A DNA stretch of 64,000 nt from Atriophallophorus winterbourni (Eukaryota > Platyhelminthes > Trematoda > Plagiorchiida > Microphallidae). Position 1 is the first letter of the stretch. Every line of letters starts with the position of its first letter. The notes under the pieces are model-generated. The model made no database searches. It saw nothing but the letters and a program-made list of their open reading frames with translations, and was not told where the DNA came from. Location: contig JACCGJ010020523.1 of NCBI GenBank assembly GCA_013407085.1, positions 114,539-178,538 on the forward strand, read 5' to 3'. The translations under genes and the position numbers were made by a program. This document shows, piece after piece, positions 1-10,200 of the stretch.

Positions 1-2
1 CT

Positions 3-1660
3 GCTGACGACGGAATTCCACCTGAGCTCATCAAATGCGGTAGAGCAGCATTATTACAGCCTCTTCACCATTTGCTTCTTCAGTGCTGGCAGGAAGAGGG
101 TGTCCCACAAGAGATGCGAGACACAAAGATCATCACGCTATTCAAGAATAAGGGTGACAGAGGCGACTGCAACAATTACAGAGGAATCTCCCTTCTGAAT
201 GTTGTAGGCAAATTGTTTGCTAAAGGCTGCAAGTTTTAGCTGATAGAATTTACTCCGAATCTCAATGTGGCTTCCGCAAGGGAAGATCAACCGTTGACAT
301 GATCTTCTCCCTGAGACAACTTCAAGAAAAGTGTCGGGAACAGCGTATGCCATTATACGCTGTTTTTATTGATTTTACTAAGGCATTCGACTACGTCAGC
401 AGGGAGGGTCTCTTCAAAATGCTCGATCTGATAGGCTGCCCCCCCAAGGCTGCTGAGACTCGTTATTTCGTTCCACTCAGGCATGAAAGGCTCAGTCCAT
501 TTTAACGGTTGCAGTTCAGAAGCACTTGAAATTCGCCGAGGCGTCAAACAAGGGTGTGTTCTTGCTCCCACGCTGTTCGGCATTTTCTTTGCTCTGCTTC
601 TGAAGCACGCTTTTAGGACGAGAACAGAAGGCATTTACATACGCACGCGAAGTGATGGCAAGCTTTTCAACCTGAACCGGTTGAGAGCACAAACCAAAGT
701 ACGGGATGTGATAATCCGTGGCCTGTTGTTTGCCGACGATGCAGCCTTTATTGCTCACTCCCAAGAGAACCTACAGTCGCTAATGGACTGTTTTTCGACG
801 GCATGCAAAGACTTTGGTCTAACAATCAGCATGAGCAAGACCAAAGTCCTTAGTCAAGGGACTGTATCGCCGCCAATCATCACTGTTGGAAACTGTCAGC
901 TCGAACCAGTACATCATTTCACATATTTTGGTTCAACCATTGCGGACAACCTCTCGCTAGACACGGAGATTGATAAGCGGATTGGCAGAGCAGCTGTCAT
1001 TTTGTCCCGATTGAACTCTCGTGTTTGGTGCAACCGCAAGCTGACTGTAAAGACAAAGATGATGGTATGCAGCGCGTGCGTACTGAATGCTTTACTATAC
1101 GGCAGTGAAACCTGGACCACCCACGCAAGACATGAACGGAAGCTGAATGCTTTCCATCTACGAAGCATCCGTCGTATCTTGAACATATCGTGGATGGACA
1201 GAGTTACTAACGCTGAAGTGCTTTCAAAAGCTGGTCTACAGAGCATGTTTACCCTATTACGTCAGCGCCGCCTGCGGTGGCTTGGTCATGTCTATAGAAT
1301 GGAAAATGGTCGTATTCCGAAGGATCTACTCTACGATGAGTTGCAATTAATAAGTCGACCATTGGGCAGACCGCACTTGCGGTACAAAGATGTTTGCAAA
1401 AGAGATATGAAACTCTTGACATTGACCCCGCAAGCTGGGAAGAACTTGCTCTTGACCGCTCACTTTGGAGGCATTGTGTAAAACGTCGCCTGAAAGCCGG
1501 GGAGGAGCAAATACAGCTCTTGTCTGCTGAACGCAGATCACGCCGCCGGCGTGCAACTGATGCAATACAACAGAGTTCTGGCTATCGTTGCAAGCGCTGC
1601 GGGAGAGATTGTTCCTCCCGAATCGGACTGTTTAGTCATTCAAAAAGTTGCAAAACTTGA
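3..1660 (+). pseudogene. LINE-Z: 3' half of an endonuclease-reverse transcriptase LINE, frameshifted
   Basis: Reverse transcriptase of a non-LTR retrotransposon, which copies element RNA at a nicked genomic target. The window opens inside the RT fingers (KIITLFKNKGDRG, NNYRGISLL). The palm follows with GVKQGCVLAPTLFG near 541-582 and the catalytic FADD at 729-740. After that come the thumb and the LINE-typical stretch RRLRWLGHVYRM near 1270. The C-terminus has a CCHC-type zinc finger (CKRCGRDC...H....C) near 1590-1650. The reading is broken: a stop at about 237, then frame changes near 240, 470-500 and 1400, so no full protein can be made. The domain order matches RTE-like LINEs of flatworms and molluscs (family knowledge). 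Bases 1661-1833 are 3' UTR or flank without a gene. The 5' end lies outside the window. Confidence 0.9.
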
Positions 1661-1833
1661 AATTCATGCGATGTGATGTACATCCATGGTCGACATCGAC
1701 CGACGGAGGCCAACAAACATATTCCACACTATATCCCGTATATATAACATGATTTTTTTCCAAACGAATATTTTTTACCCATCATACCGACACAATACAT
1801 GACATTTTTTTGCAACGACAAAACTGTCGATCT

Positions 1834-3101
1834 TCCTGAAGACTCAATCTTTTTTGTATATATATTTATTGTCCTTATACGAATATTCTGTGGTGTTGTA
1901 CAGCTACGAGCTTTTTATACCATAAATTCTTGAATCTTGATATCAGTGCTGACTGCTGCAGGCAGCTCGGGTCAATCGTTAGTCGACTTGTGATTGTCCT
2001 GGTCGTACGTGATTTATGAGTTCCCTTTCAATACTTCAAACCCTTGATACTAACTATGTCGAGCACAAAAAGGAAGTGGTCGAATGAATACGTTCAGTAT
2101 GGATTCACGTGTATAGCGGAATGTGATGGGTCAGCGTCCTCAATGTATGAGCAATTGCAATGCACTTGGATGAACTCGCAATGTCTCTCGACGGATACTT
2201 CCCTACCAGAAACTCATCCAGCATGGGTAAGACAGCCGTTCAAGTTTAGTGTTGCGACAGCAGATGCCAATGATGAATACCTGGACGAAATCATTAAACT
2301 GCAGGAGAGCCAGGTTCAACAGCAACTCTTTAGAAAAACAAAGCTCTCAACGTTTTGGTGTCAGCAAGTCGTTGCGTACCTTCTTATTGCTAAGAAAGCC
2401 CTCGAGATTCTCATAGCGTTTGTTACAACATATCTTTACGAGCAGTCCTTTCCGATGACGGTAAACATGAAAACGGAGAAAAGGAACAAACTTTGTTGCG
2501 AAAATGATATGAGAGTGGCACTTGCCAAGACGAAGCCGCGTATTCCTGAAATTGTCGCTGTGAGGCAAGAACAACGGTCACATTGATTTGCGGTAAATAA
2601 TCATTTCGTGTTTGTTTATTTGCGAAATTCATGTTGTGTTGGTTTTTTGTCTTTCAACACAGTGATTTTGTGTGCAAATGATGCATGAGACCATTTTTGC
2701 ACTTATACAGTATATAGTTATGTACATATCTTTTGAATTGGAACAAAAAACACTTTATTTTTCAAACTACGAAGGGTTCGATGAATGCATGCACGGAACT
2801 TGTATGGTTCGGTACCACCAAAAAGGTTATGAACCACTGGTTTAATACCTATCTACATGGCACATGTGATTTGACAGGTTGGTCGTACCAAACTCAGCCA
2901 ACAGTGGCATATAAGCGCAAATTGGTAGGTTTTATATCTTGCAAACGTTTTCCTATTTCGTGTGACGCCTGCTTAAATGCTGACTTCTTGATTCCAACTT
3001 ACCATAGTGCTTGTAGAATAGGAACCAATTTCCATCCTGTACATTCGTAACATGTTTATGAGTCGACTTACGCAAATCGGTTTGCCTATTTTCCTATTAC
3101 T
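1834..3101 (+). mobile_element. hAT-derived unit, copy 1
   Basis: A 1.27-kb segment repeated almost base for base at 16436-17706; both flanks of the two copies are unrelated, so these are the unit ends. It holds the hAT fusion gene at 2056-2586 and an AT-rich 5' leader. A sequence like a hAT terminal repeat (AAGGTTATGAACCACTG) lies near 2825-2841, which may be the original right end of the transposon. No matching left terminal repeat was seen. About 260 bp beyond the presumed end is also shared by both copies, so the mobile unit is larger than the hAT remnant. A 105-residue open frame at 2733-3050 is shared with copy 2 but not recognised. No target duplication was found around this copy. Confidence 0.75.
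2056..2586 (+). CDS. internally deleted hAT (ZBED/SCAND3-like) transposase, 176 residues
   Basis: The N-terminus (MSSTKRKWSNEYVQYGF) is the typical start of ZBED5/SCAND3-like hAT transposases. From about residue 60 on it continues as the hAT C-terminal dimerisation region (STFWCQQVVAY, then YLYEQSFP and KTEKRNKLCCENDMRVALAK). The BED zinc finger and the whole RNase-H-like catalytic core between them are gone, so the product cannot cut DNA but could still dimerise (inference). Full-length relatives have roughly 600 residues (from memory). I chose the ATG at 2056, which starts the conserved N-terminus; an in-frame TTG lies 12 bases upstream. The frame is open in both copies in this window. Expression is unknown. 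Confidence 0.7.
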   Translation: MSSTKRKWSNEYVQYGFTCIAECDGSASSMYEQLQCTWMNSQCLSTDTSLPETHPAWVRQPFKFSVATADANDEYLDEIIKLQESQVQQQLFRKTKLSTFWCQQVVAYLLIAKKALEILIAFVTTYLYEQSFPMTVNMKTEKRNKLCCENDMRVALAKTKPRIPEIVAVRQEQRSH

Positions 3102-3562
3102 CGCACTTTCATAATGCAGAAATATCGCGGCTAGTATAAGTAGAATTATTAACGCCTTTCATCGTATGAAGCCAATAGTCGTTAAATCTGAGAACGGATC
3201 ACAAGGTAACTAACAAAGATGTTTCGCGAAAACATTTTGTGATCTCGCATATTAGCTCCACATTGTATTCGAACGAGACGAGATCGCAATACAAAATGTT
3301 CAAACATAAGACGATTCGCCACAGATTAAACGCAAATAAAAATGTGAGAATATCCGTAGAACGATGAAGATGTTGCACCTCTTGTGCGAATGCTCGATAC
3401 CGAATACCGTGCACTACAAAGGGTGACAGTGGAAAACGGTACTGTGAAAGACACCCTTATAAAGTTGAAGAAGCAGTGCTATTGAGGCGCGCTATGGGTT
3501 CTGTACTTATCTCTTTTAAATTATATAAAAATTACTAATTTTCCTTTAATTTTTTCAAAAAG
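3102..3562. other. no confident gene; one open stretch at 3360-3479
   Basis: Mostly unassigned AT-rich sequence. On the plus strand 3360-3479 is open for about 40 codons (includes EDVAPLVRMLDTEYRALQR) and begins just after a TAG that could be a weak splice acceptor. It ends at a TGA at 3480-3482 with no clear in-phase GT donor. It could be an exon of the same gene as 3563-3772, but I cannot join the two in phase. Confidence 0.25.
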
Positions 3563-3772
3563 GTCAAGGAGTTTCTGCAATCGAAGATTCCCAAATACAA
3601 ACCGAGTTGCACGGTGCATAAAAATCAGGTGCTCAGTCTGACTTTAAATCAACCAGATATATCGTGGTACAGTCCGGTGGAATTAAAAGTGCTGCTGAAG
3701 GGAGTGACAAAATCACCGGTTCAAAACGTGCGGTTTCTTATTAACCCGAAAACGTTCAATGTCTCTCCCTGA
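3563..3772 (+). CDS. possible terminal exon of an unknown host gene
   Basis: An open stretch of 69 codons plus TGA, too short and without the initial Met to stand out as a gene. It is preceded by a good-looking 3' splice site: TTACTAAT (branch-point-like, near 3533-3540), a T-rich tract, then AAAAAG before GTC at 3563. The peptide begins VKEFLQSKIPKYKPSC and ends LINPKTFNVSP. It is not low-complexity and matches none of the element proteins I recognise here. Function unknown. If real, it would be the last exon of a plus-strand gene lying tail-to-tail with PIGA. Its upstream exons are not identified, and the LINE and hAT unit to the left may have disrupted them. Confidence 0.3.
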   Translation, partial: VKEFLQSKIPKYKPSCTVHKNQVLSLTLNQPDISWYSPVELKVLLKGVTKSPVQNVRFLINPKTFNVSP

Positions 3773-4173
3773 GTCGCATGATGGTGTACCTCTTGTTTCA
3801 TGAAAATTTTAACAGAACGCATCCTGGAACAACGTCTTAATTCTGAATAATCAGTTATAAACATGCTGGATGTGCTCTAAAGAATAAGGTGCAAAATTGA
3901 TGGGAAATTTCGGTTTATCGAAACTTATATAGCTTAAGTGTGTAAATCTCTCAAAATATGAATGTGATCAATCAGTATAGTCACAAGTAGAGGAAACTTC
4001 AGTCTGATGTGCTTACAACAATCGTGATCGGTTAGAACAAGTATTTCACCATTATTCGCCTTCAGAGTCTGTTGAACACAGTGCCGGTGTAATAGCATGA
4101 AGCCACCCCCTGCCCATCAATGGTTTTCAGATATTAATGAAAATAGAATTATCCGTGTTCGTGTTGCTAGCTG
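3773..4173. other. no gene seen
   Basis: AT-rich sequence without a recognisable coding frame, RNA gene or repeat. It runs from the candidate exon's stop codon to the target site of the LTR element. Confidence 0.5.
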
Positions 4174-4177
4174 CTAA

Positions 4178-4363
4178 TGTAGTAGACCAGATTACTACAA
4201 TAATGTCCCCAAGAACGCTGGAGAAAAGGCAGGTTGACTGGAAGATTTATAGCGGTAGCCAAAAAGGTACACGAAGGTACATGGTAGCAATCACGGAACA
4301 CGAATCAACGGAAAGTGCGTTATCAAGGTCAATTGTTATATACAGTAAAACAATGTTGTTACA
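4178..4363 (-). repeat. 3' LTR of the 2.03-kb element
   Basis: 186 bp with TG...CA ends, identical by eye to 6017-6202. It lies after the purine tract in element orientation, so it is the 3' LTR. Confidence 0.93.
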
Positions 4364-4378
4364 CAGCCCCCTTCCAAG
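4364..4378 (-). promoter_or_regulatory. polypurine tract
   Basis: Read on the minus strand it is GGAAGGGGGCTG directly before the TGTAAC that begins the 3' LTR. This is the usual place for the primer of plus-strand DNA synthesis. Confidence 0.7.
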
Positions 4379-4880
4379 AAGTCTGGTCAGAGGAGACTTC
4401 TGATCAGGAATTGACAATTGAACTGGCCAAGCGGTGTCAGGTCGTTCCAGGCTGGAACATAGTCTCTCAGCAACCAGTAACTTCGAAGTCAGCCAAGGCA
4501 CTTGATCTGCGTGGGTCGATTGTCGGTGGTGACCAGGGTAGGATACACGAAAAACCGATCAGTACTAAGCCAAGTCACGTCTCACATGGAGTGAACGTGC
4601 TGCCGGAGCCGAATCACATGGGGTGAACGAGCTGCTAGCGGGAATCGCCCGTCTGGCATGGTCTTAGTATGAACCCAGTAGGAGCAGATGTAGGCACATC
4701 CGTAGGCTTGACAACGAAGAACCAGAAGCTTCGAAAACATAGTTCGTGCTGAGAAGTTCCTGCACCCCCAGGGTCGATGGCGAACGGCCTCGCCTGGAGA
4801 AAGCTGAGTGGCGTGTCGTCGGGCTGGTAAGGACCTTGTCTGATAAGTTTCGTGTTGGGCGGCGTGTGCTGATGGTAGGG

Positions 4881-5079
4881 GCTACCGGGTGGGATGGCGA
4901 CAGGCGTCGGCGATCCGGGGGTGGCGCGTGCCACGGTTTCCACTGCGGGAGGTACATGCGTACCGAGGGGATACACGAAGGATGTGCATTCCAGGTTACC
5001 CGGACAGGATGTCGACAAGCGTCGGTGATCCGGGGGTGGCGCGTGCCACGAGTTCCACAGCGGGAGGTGCATGTGTACC
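4881..5079. repeat. two-copy tandem duplication inside the LTR element
   Basis: About 85 bp at 4881-4965 recur at 4995-5079, an offset of 114-115 bp with roughly 12 differences. Both copies contain CGATCCGGGGGTGGCGCGTG or a one-base variant. The G+C-rich segment is specific to this element in the window. Confidence 0.8.
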
Positions 5080-5134
5080 TGAGAAGTGAGAAGAAAAAAA
5101 CTCTCTGGTGCATGGGATTATGGCCACGACCGAG

Positions 5135-5698
5135 TTATAGTGAAGAGGTACAAAAAGCATGCACGGGATATGCCAAGCGATAATAACGTGTTAAATACCC
5201 GCTACATAATTGGCAAATGTGCCGTTCTGGGCGCATACTCAAAGTGGAGATGGCGGATTGTGGGTATATACTTGATGGACAAGCGGTTATTATCCCAAAT
5301 GGCGTGGGTGCCATGACAGTGTCATGCTGCACGTACCCACTGGCTTTCGGCCATACTACTTTTTTCGTAACAAACGTAACGTAAGCACGAATGCCAGGAT
5401 GAAAAAGATTGCGTATGGTGTGACTAATGCGCCGTCCAAAGGCAGACAGGGTAAGTAGTCGGAAAGCGCTTTGCGATAAGGCGCAAAGGATATCGCCCAA
5501 GCCATGGGGCAAGGGGAGAGGTGTGATGAAAGAATAGGCGTCCCTGAGCTGTACGGCATCGGTAGCTTGCACTGCAGCGATTTCGCTGAGTTGGAGGGAG
5601 AGTGGACTGTCTATCACACACGTTATAAGGATAGGAATTGTGGCACCTAAGATATATCGTATGTCAGTCGTAAAATGACTGACAAAATCCTGGTGCAT
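5135..5698 (-). CDS. orphan 187-residue reading frame in the LTR element
   Basis: The longest sense-strand frame in the interior, from an ATG at 5698 to a stop at 5135. It lies about 300 bp after the primer-binding site, where gag would start in an autonomous relative. I recognise no gag, protease or envelope motif. The composition is mixed, with hydrophobic patches (YILGATIPILITCVI near the start) and several cysteines late. It may be a captured or random open frame, because G+C-rich DNA stays open by chance. No codon or conservation test was possible. Confidence 0.3.
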   Translation of the reverse strand: MHQDFVSHFTTDIRYILGATIPILITCVIDSPLSLQLSEIAAVQATDAVQLRDAYSFITPLPLPHGLGDILCALSQSAFRLLTLSAFGRRISHTIRNLFHPGIRAYVTFVTKKVVWPKASGYVQHDTVMAPTPFGIITACPSSIYPQSAISTLSMRPERHICQLCSGYLTRYYRLAYPVHAFCTSSL

Positions 5699-5995
5699 AG
5701 CCTCTCTAGGAGAGTACCTACCCGACGATCCGTTGATTGATGTACGAGGGGCTTACAAGCAGTAAACAAAGTAAACTGTCTGCCCTGTAGATTGTGTTCT
5801 AACCCGACTTGTGAATTGATCAGCAAGTGTAGTTATGTGATGCATATGACGTTTTGATGTAAAACGTGTCAAAGGATGTAAAAAAATTATCCTGAAAAAA
5901 CGCCGATGTAAATCGGGAAAAGACGTACCGAAAAAAATTCTCGAATTGTGCGTGAATATTGGGCTTACCAATAGTAGTACACGAAGGATTCGTGC

Positions 5996-6013
5996 ATCAC
6001 GTCGGGCTCACCA
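5996..6013 (-). promoter_or_regulatory. primer-binding site, tRNA-Trp type
   Basis: On the minus strand, three bases after the 5' LTR, the sequence is TGGTGAGCCCGACGTGAT. This is the complement of a tRNA 3' end and, from memory of tRNA-Trp (ending CACGTCGGGGTCACCA), matches it with one difference. CsRn1-clade elements use tRNA-Trp. Confidence 0.8.
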
Positions 6014-6016
6014 ATT

Positions 6017-6202
6017 TGTAGTAGACCAGATTACTACAATAATGTCCCCAAGAACGCTGGAGAAAAGGCAGGTTGACTGGAAGATTTATAGCGGTAGCCA
6101 AAAAGGTACACGAAGGTACATGGTAGCAATCACGGAACACGAATCAACGGAAAGTGCGTTATCAAGGTCAATTGTTATATACAGTAAAACAATGTTGTTA
6201 CA
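6017..6202 (-). repeat. 5' LTR of the 2.03-kb element
   Basis: 186 bp, identical by eye to 4178-4363, next to the primer-binding site and followed by the target duplication CTAA at 6203-6206. Confidence 0.93.
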
Positions 6203-6206
6203 CTAA

Positions 6207-7137
6207 CGTCAATTTATGCTGCTTCCGTGTATTGGATAGTGAAAAGCCAAAGAACAAGTCTCGTAATCATAGAAACAATGATGGAACTGTAAACACAGGT
6301 GAAAATTTTATGTACAAAGTTAGCAACCATCTTTTCAAGGCTGACATAAAATGTGGTCGCGGTATCATCAATGTTATTAAAACTGTCGGCTTTTTTTTCT
6401 TGTAACTGTACACGTGGTTGAATATGCTATGTAGTTGCTTTCAAACGACACCGCTTTTTAAATTTTATCGTCGGTGAAAGATGGATTGCAATGGATAGTA
6501 AAACTACAAGGACAGGGTTTTGTAACAAATTCAATCTAAATTTTGGAAGATGGCTGTAAAAATAATGTTATGTCATTAAATTAAAATTCAATCTGTTCTA
6601 TCAATTAGAGGGTGATAGTAAAAGCAAAACGTCTAAAAGTAAATTTGAGTACGACCGCTAAAAATCCGTTGGGAACGCATATGAGGACAGAGCTCGCAAG
6701 CAACAGCCAGAAAGAAACATTGTCTTTCATCGAACAACCCGATGTCCTGGCTCATTCCGCGTAATGGAAAATAAATCCGCAAATAATCAAAATATTTTGA
6801 CAAAATCTGTCAACTTGAACCAAGTGAAAATTACCGATTGTATTGTTCCAACGTCATTTTGATTTTCGTAAACTTAAACAAAATATACTGATAAACAAAC
6901 AAGAGATGAGTGAAAAATGATTGAACAGCGTCACTCATGTTTATTTATAAAAGTCAGAAGAGAGAAAGAATGTTTCTTTATAGACATCGATTGAAGCATA
7001 AGTTAACATTCAACCAAATGGTCCGAGAGGGTTTAAATCGAAACGCCGGTAGTTCAAGTAAGGCACTTTGTCGATAAACTGAAAATAGAAGCGATGAGCG
7101 AATTGGTCAAATAGTATTTAATGCGAGTAAGCGATTG
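6207..7137. other. no gene seen
   Basis: AT-rich flank between the LTR element and the 3' end of PIGA. It presumably includes the PIGA 3' UTR (minus strand, downstream of the stop at 7138). I see no clear repeat or further coding exon. Confidence 0.5.
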
Positions 7138-7252
7138 CTACGGAAATGTTACCTTTTCCGGGCGGAACCAAGAGATCAAGCAGAACACCACGCGGTATAT
7201 CAAAGCCAGCACCACCAGCACACGACCAGACATACCTCCACGCATTGTGTAG
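7138..7252 (-). CDS. PIGA: PIGA terminal exon (transmembrane segment and stop)
   Basis: Acceptor TTCCCCTCCCGACAG before 7252. The first base completes an Arg codon begun in the previous exon. It encodes [20 protein letters not shown], the rest of the membrane helix, then [10 protein letters not shown] and TAG at 7140-7138. A GT at 7152 could be a donor, but the stop four codons on makes a terminal exon simpler. The tail is shorter than in human PIG-A. Confidence 0.85.
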
Positions 7253-10200
7253 CTGTCGGGAGGGGAAGAATCGTGTGATTTTTGCTTAACGTGATTGGTC
7301 ACGAATACAGCGCCCAGCCTAGATTGATTGTTTACTTACAATGCTTCGAAGATGAAGAACGGGATGCAGAGTTGAAATATTTTAAACCACAATACATAAT
7401 ATCGGGAACTCTGAGCTATGGATTGTAAATATGATCGTAGGAACAAGATGATATACGGTAAAAAGCGGTTCACAACATCAAAACCAACAAGTATCGATAC
7501 ATCGTTCAGTATATGCACGAACGAAAAAGGGACCATTCTAATGATAAATGTCGCCAATGAGAAAAAAAATAAATTAAGTTTACTTCGACATTGTACAGGG
7601 CAAGTTGCAGAAATTATGCGCTACGACGATAGGGGAGGACTTGACAATCAGCACTTTACTAAACGCGACCAGGCTTTCTGGCTCTTTAAAGAGAGACGTT
7701 GACCACACAGTGTAAGTATATAGAATCCCTTACTTAGAAAAAAACTAAAGCATTGATTGAATCGCATAGCGTAGTCCTGTGGAACGCGCTAAGTTTCAAA
7801 GTTGTCATAGCTAAGGGTGGAAGTGAGGATAAGCTCCCAATGTCTATAAAATGCTCCTACGTGGCGTGAGTCTCAAATAGCCACTAGCAATTAAATCCAA
7901 CTGCTGGCCTGCACGAGTGGCTCTACGAGCCCAGCAGAACTGATTCTATTAATATGGGAAAGAGCGAAGGAGATTGAATGCCGACTGAAATTTATTTATT
8001 TAGTTAGCTTCTGGCGGATACAGCTCGTTATCCCTGGAGGGTAGGCCATTTAGGGGAATTAAAACTCAGGTTTGAAGACGTTGCCTTGCGGGATACTGGA
8101 TCACGAGAAAGGCTCGCGAGACAACCCTGAGGAAAATCCGCGCCAGAGTCCCTTAGGCCGCTAGTTGGTGAACAGCACCTCTTCCCAGCAACTCCCTGCT
8201 GCCTTACAGGTAGCACTTGGTTATGCAAAGGCTAACGCTGACTCGGACAAGCGTCAAGTAGTGCTGTGGACGTCGCCTTGTACCCAAATTTCCAAGGATC
8301 TTCATGACTCATGGATTGCTACAAGATATCTTTAATGCTACGATATGCCCAGTACTCCCCCAGCGGCTGGGTTGAAAGCAAGATCCCCCTCTTTATCTCA
8401 TGCTGGAACGTCATAATGGTCCTCGATCCCGGTAGCCAATGCATCACGATGTGGTCTTTGCGACTATGGTATGAGTATAGGCTGCCTGTCGGCAAAATGA
8501 TCACGAACACTGGCTCTAGTCGTATCAAGATTCCTGGAAGGGAAATCTCATACTGGTTGTACCACAGTAGACCTGTGGTACATTGTTACAGTAGATCTGT
8601 GTGCTACATTGCGTCGCGATTGCGCTTGATGCAAGGATGCATTTTATGAAGAATTGCAACAAGCCGTCGATAAAATCCCTAGGTGTGGCATGCTGATCAT
8701 TGCTGGTGACTGTATCAATCTACAATCTAACAACAACACATGCTGTTGCGAGTCACCTCCAACTTTGGATCGGTAGGTGTTGTGCGAAGACTCTCCTAAA
8801 AGCGTATCATGCAACATTTGCTGACATCTAGCAGATACAAAAGTCCAATCGCTTTATGTGCCGTTGAATCTTAGTGATTGACCCAAAACGAGAAGTAACT
8901 GGCTAATTCAGTATACGCTAGGGTTGAATTGTGTGTTGAGCTCGTTCTGTCGATGTTAACCATGGATATACATCACAAACATATGATGGTTTTATGCCCC
9001 ACACCGTTTCCAATGGTGAAAACATTTGGCACAAGTACGTCTCGTGCATATGGCAAATTCTCGCATTCATGAGGACAGGCATGGGAGGCTTAGTATCAGG
9101 TTCCGCCTGGACCAATATTGAATACTGTTCAAACATTGCATGAGAAAACATCATAACGAAACGTTGAACAACAACGAAGCTTTATTGGTAACGTTTCGCT
9201 TCTGACACAGAAGCTTCGTCGGACCAAGGTTGTCAGTACGAACAGGGATCAAGCTTAAATTGCATTCACCTGACCAATCATAGGCTGGTTAAGAACTGCA
9301 CAGTCCATGGTGGGTTCTGCGCACGTTAAGAAAGGACAGGCGCGTTCAATATCAACTGACGTACCACCACCCCTACGTGCCGTATAATCTCTTAATTGTT
9401 TTAGTCTTGGCAGGTGTGAATGACATCTGCTGACAGATTAGCGCGATTGCGTAATCGGTGCGCACAATAATGTTTATCCGATGCAGGACCGGACGCCAAA
9501 TTGGGGTGATATCAGCCCCATCCACCTTGTTGACAGCATTCTTACCAGCCTTTGTTATCTCAACCGCCTCAGCGTGAAGTCGTTCCATGTATGGCGTCCG
9601 GTCCTGCAGCGGATAAACATTAACGTGCGTAACACCTAGTGTGCGCACCGGTTACGCAATCGCGCGAATCTGTCGGCAGATGTCATTCACACTTGTCAAG
9701 ACTAAAACAATTGAGGGATTATACGGCACGTAAGGGTGGTAGTGCGTCGGTTGATATTGAACGCGCCTGTCCTTCTTAACGAGCGCAGAACCCACCATGG
9801 ACTGTGCAGTTCTTAACCAGCTTATGATTGGTCAGGTGAATGCAATTCAAGCTTGATCCCTGTTCGTACTGACAACCTTGGTCTGACGAAGCTTCTGTGT
9901 CAGAAGCGAAACGTTACCAATAAACTACTCTCACAGATTCATTACAAACTTTATTTTTTCATGATTATGATTCCCCGATCTGTCACAAACATTTTCCATT
10001 ACATTGCTAAACAACGAAGCTTGCTTGGAAAACGCTATCGAAACCTCCCACCGTGAATAGCAAATTTTGTCCTCTATTTATATACGTTTATTTGAACAAT
10101 TATTTCTATTGAGGTGACTGAAAAATTTTGTTAAAAAGAACAATGTGCCATTTGCAAGTAAACCAAAATGGGTGGCGTGAGTGGTTACCGTTTTAAAAGT

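Larger units (their letters stand above)
4178..6202 (-). mobile_element. non-autonomous CsRn1-type LTR retrotransposon (2.03 kb)
   Basis: A complete LTR element in minus orientation. Two 186-bp direct repeats (4178-4363 and 6017-6202) begin TGTAGTAG and end GTTACA on the plus strand and look identical base for base. The 4-bp target duplication CTAA lies at 4174-4177 and 6203-6206. A primer-binding site follows the 5' LTR (5996-6013) and a purine tract precedes the 3' LTR (4364-4378). The 1.65-kb interior has no gag, protease, RT or integrase, so it must be moved by proteins from another element. It is richer in G+C than its surroundings. The LTR tip and primer site match the CsRn1-like G2 element at 26-31 kb, a plausible family of helpers. 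Identical LTRs point to recent insertion. Confidence 0.9.

Noticed and set aside
1834..3101. hAT unit copy 1 as a 3' transduction of LINE-Z
   Set aside because: Copy 2 contains no LINE-Z sequence and neither copy ends in a tail, so adjacency to the LINE is probably accidental.
5356..5559. Minus-strand 67-codon frame with a C-terminal hydrophobic segment and basic tail, envelope-like at first sight
   Set aside because: It is a shadow frame of 5135-5698, with no signal peptide, cleavage site or glycosylation pattern.
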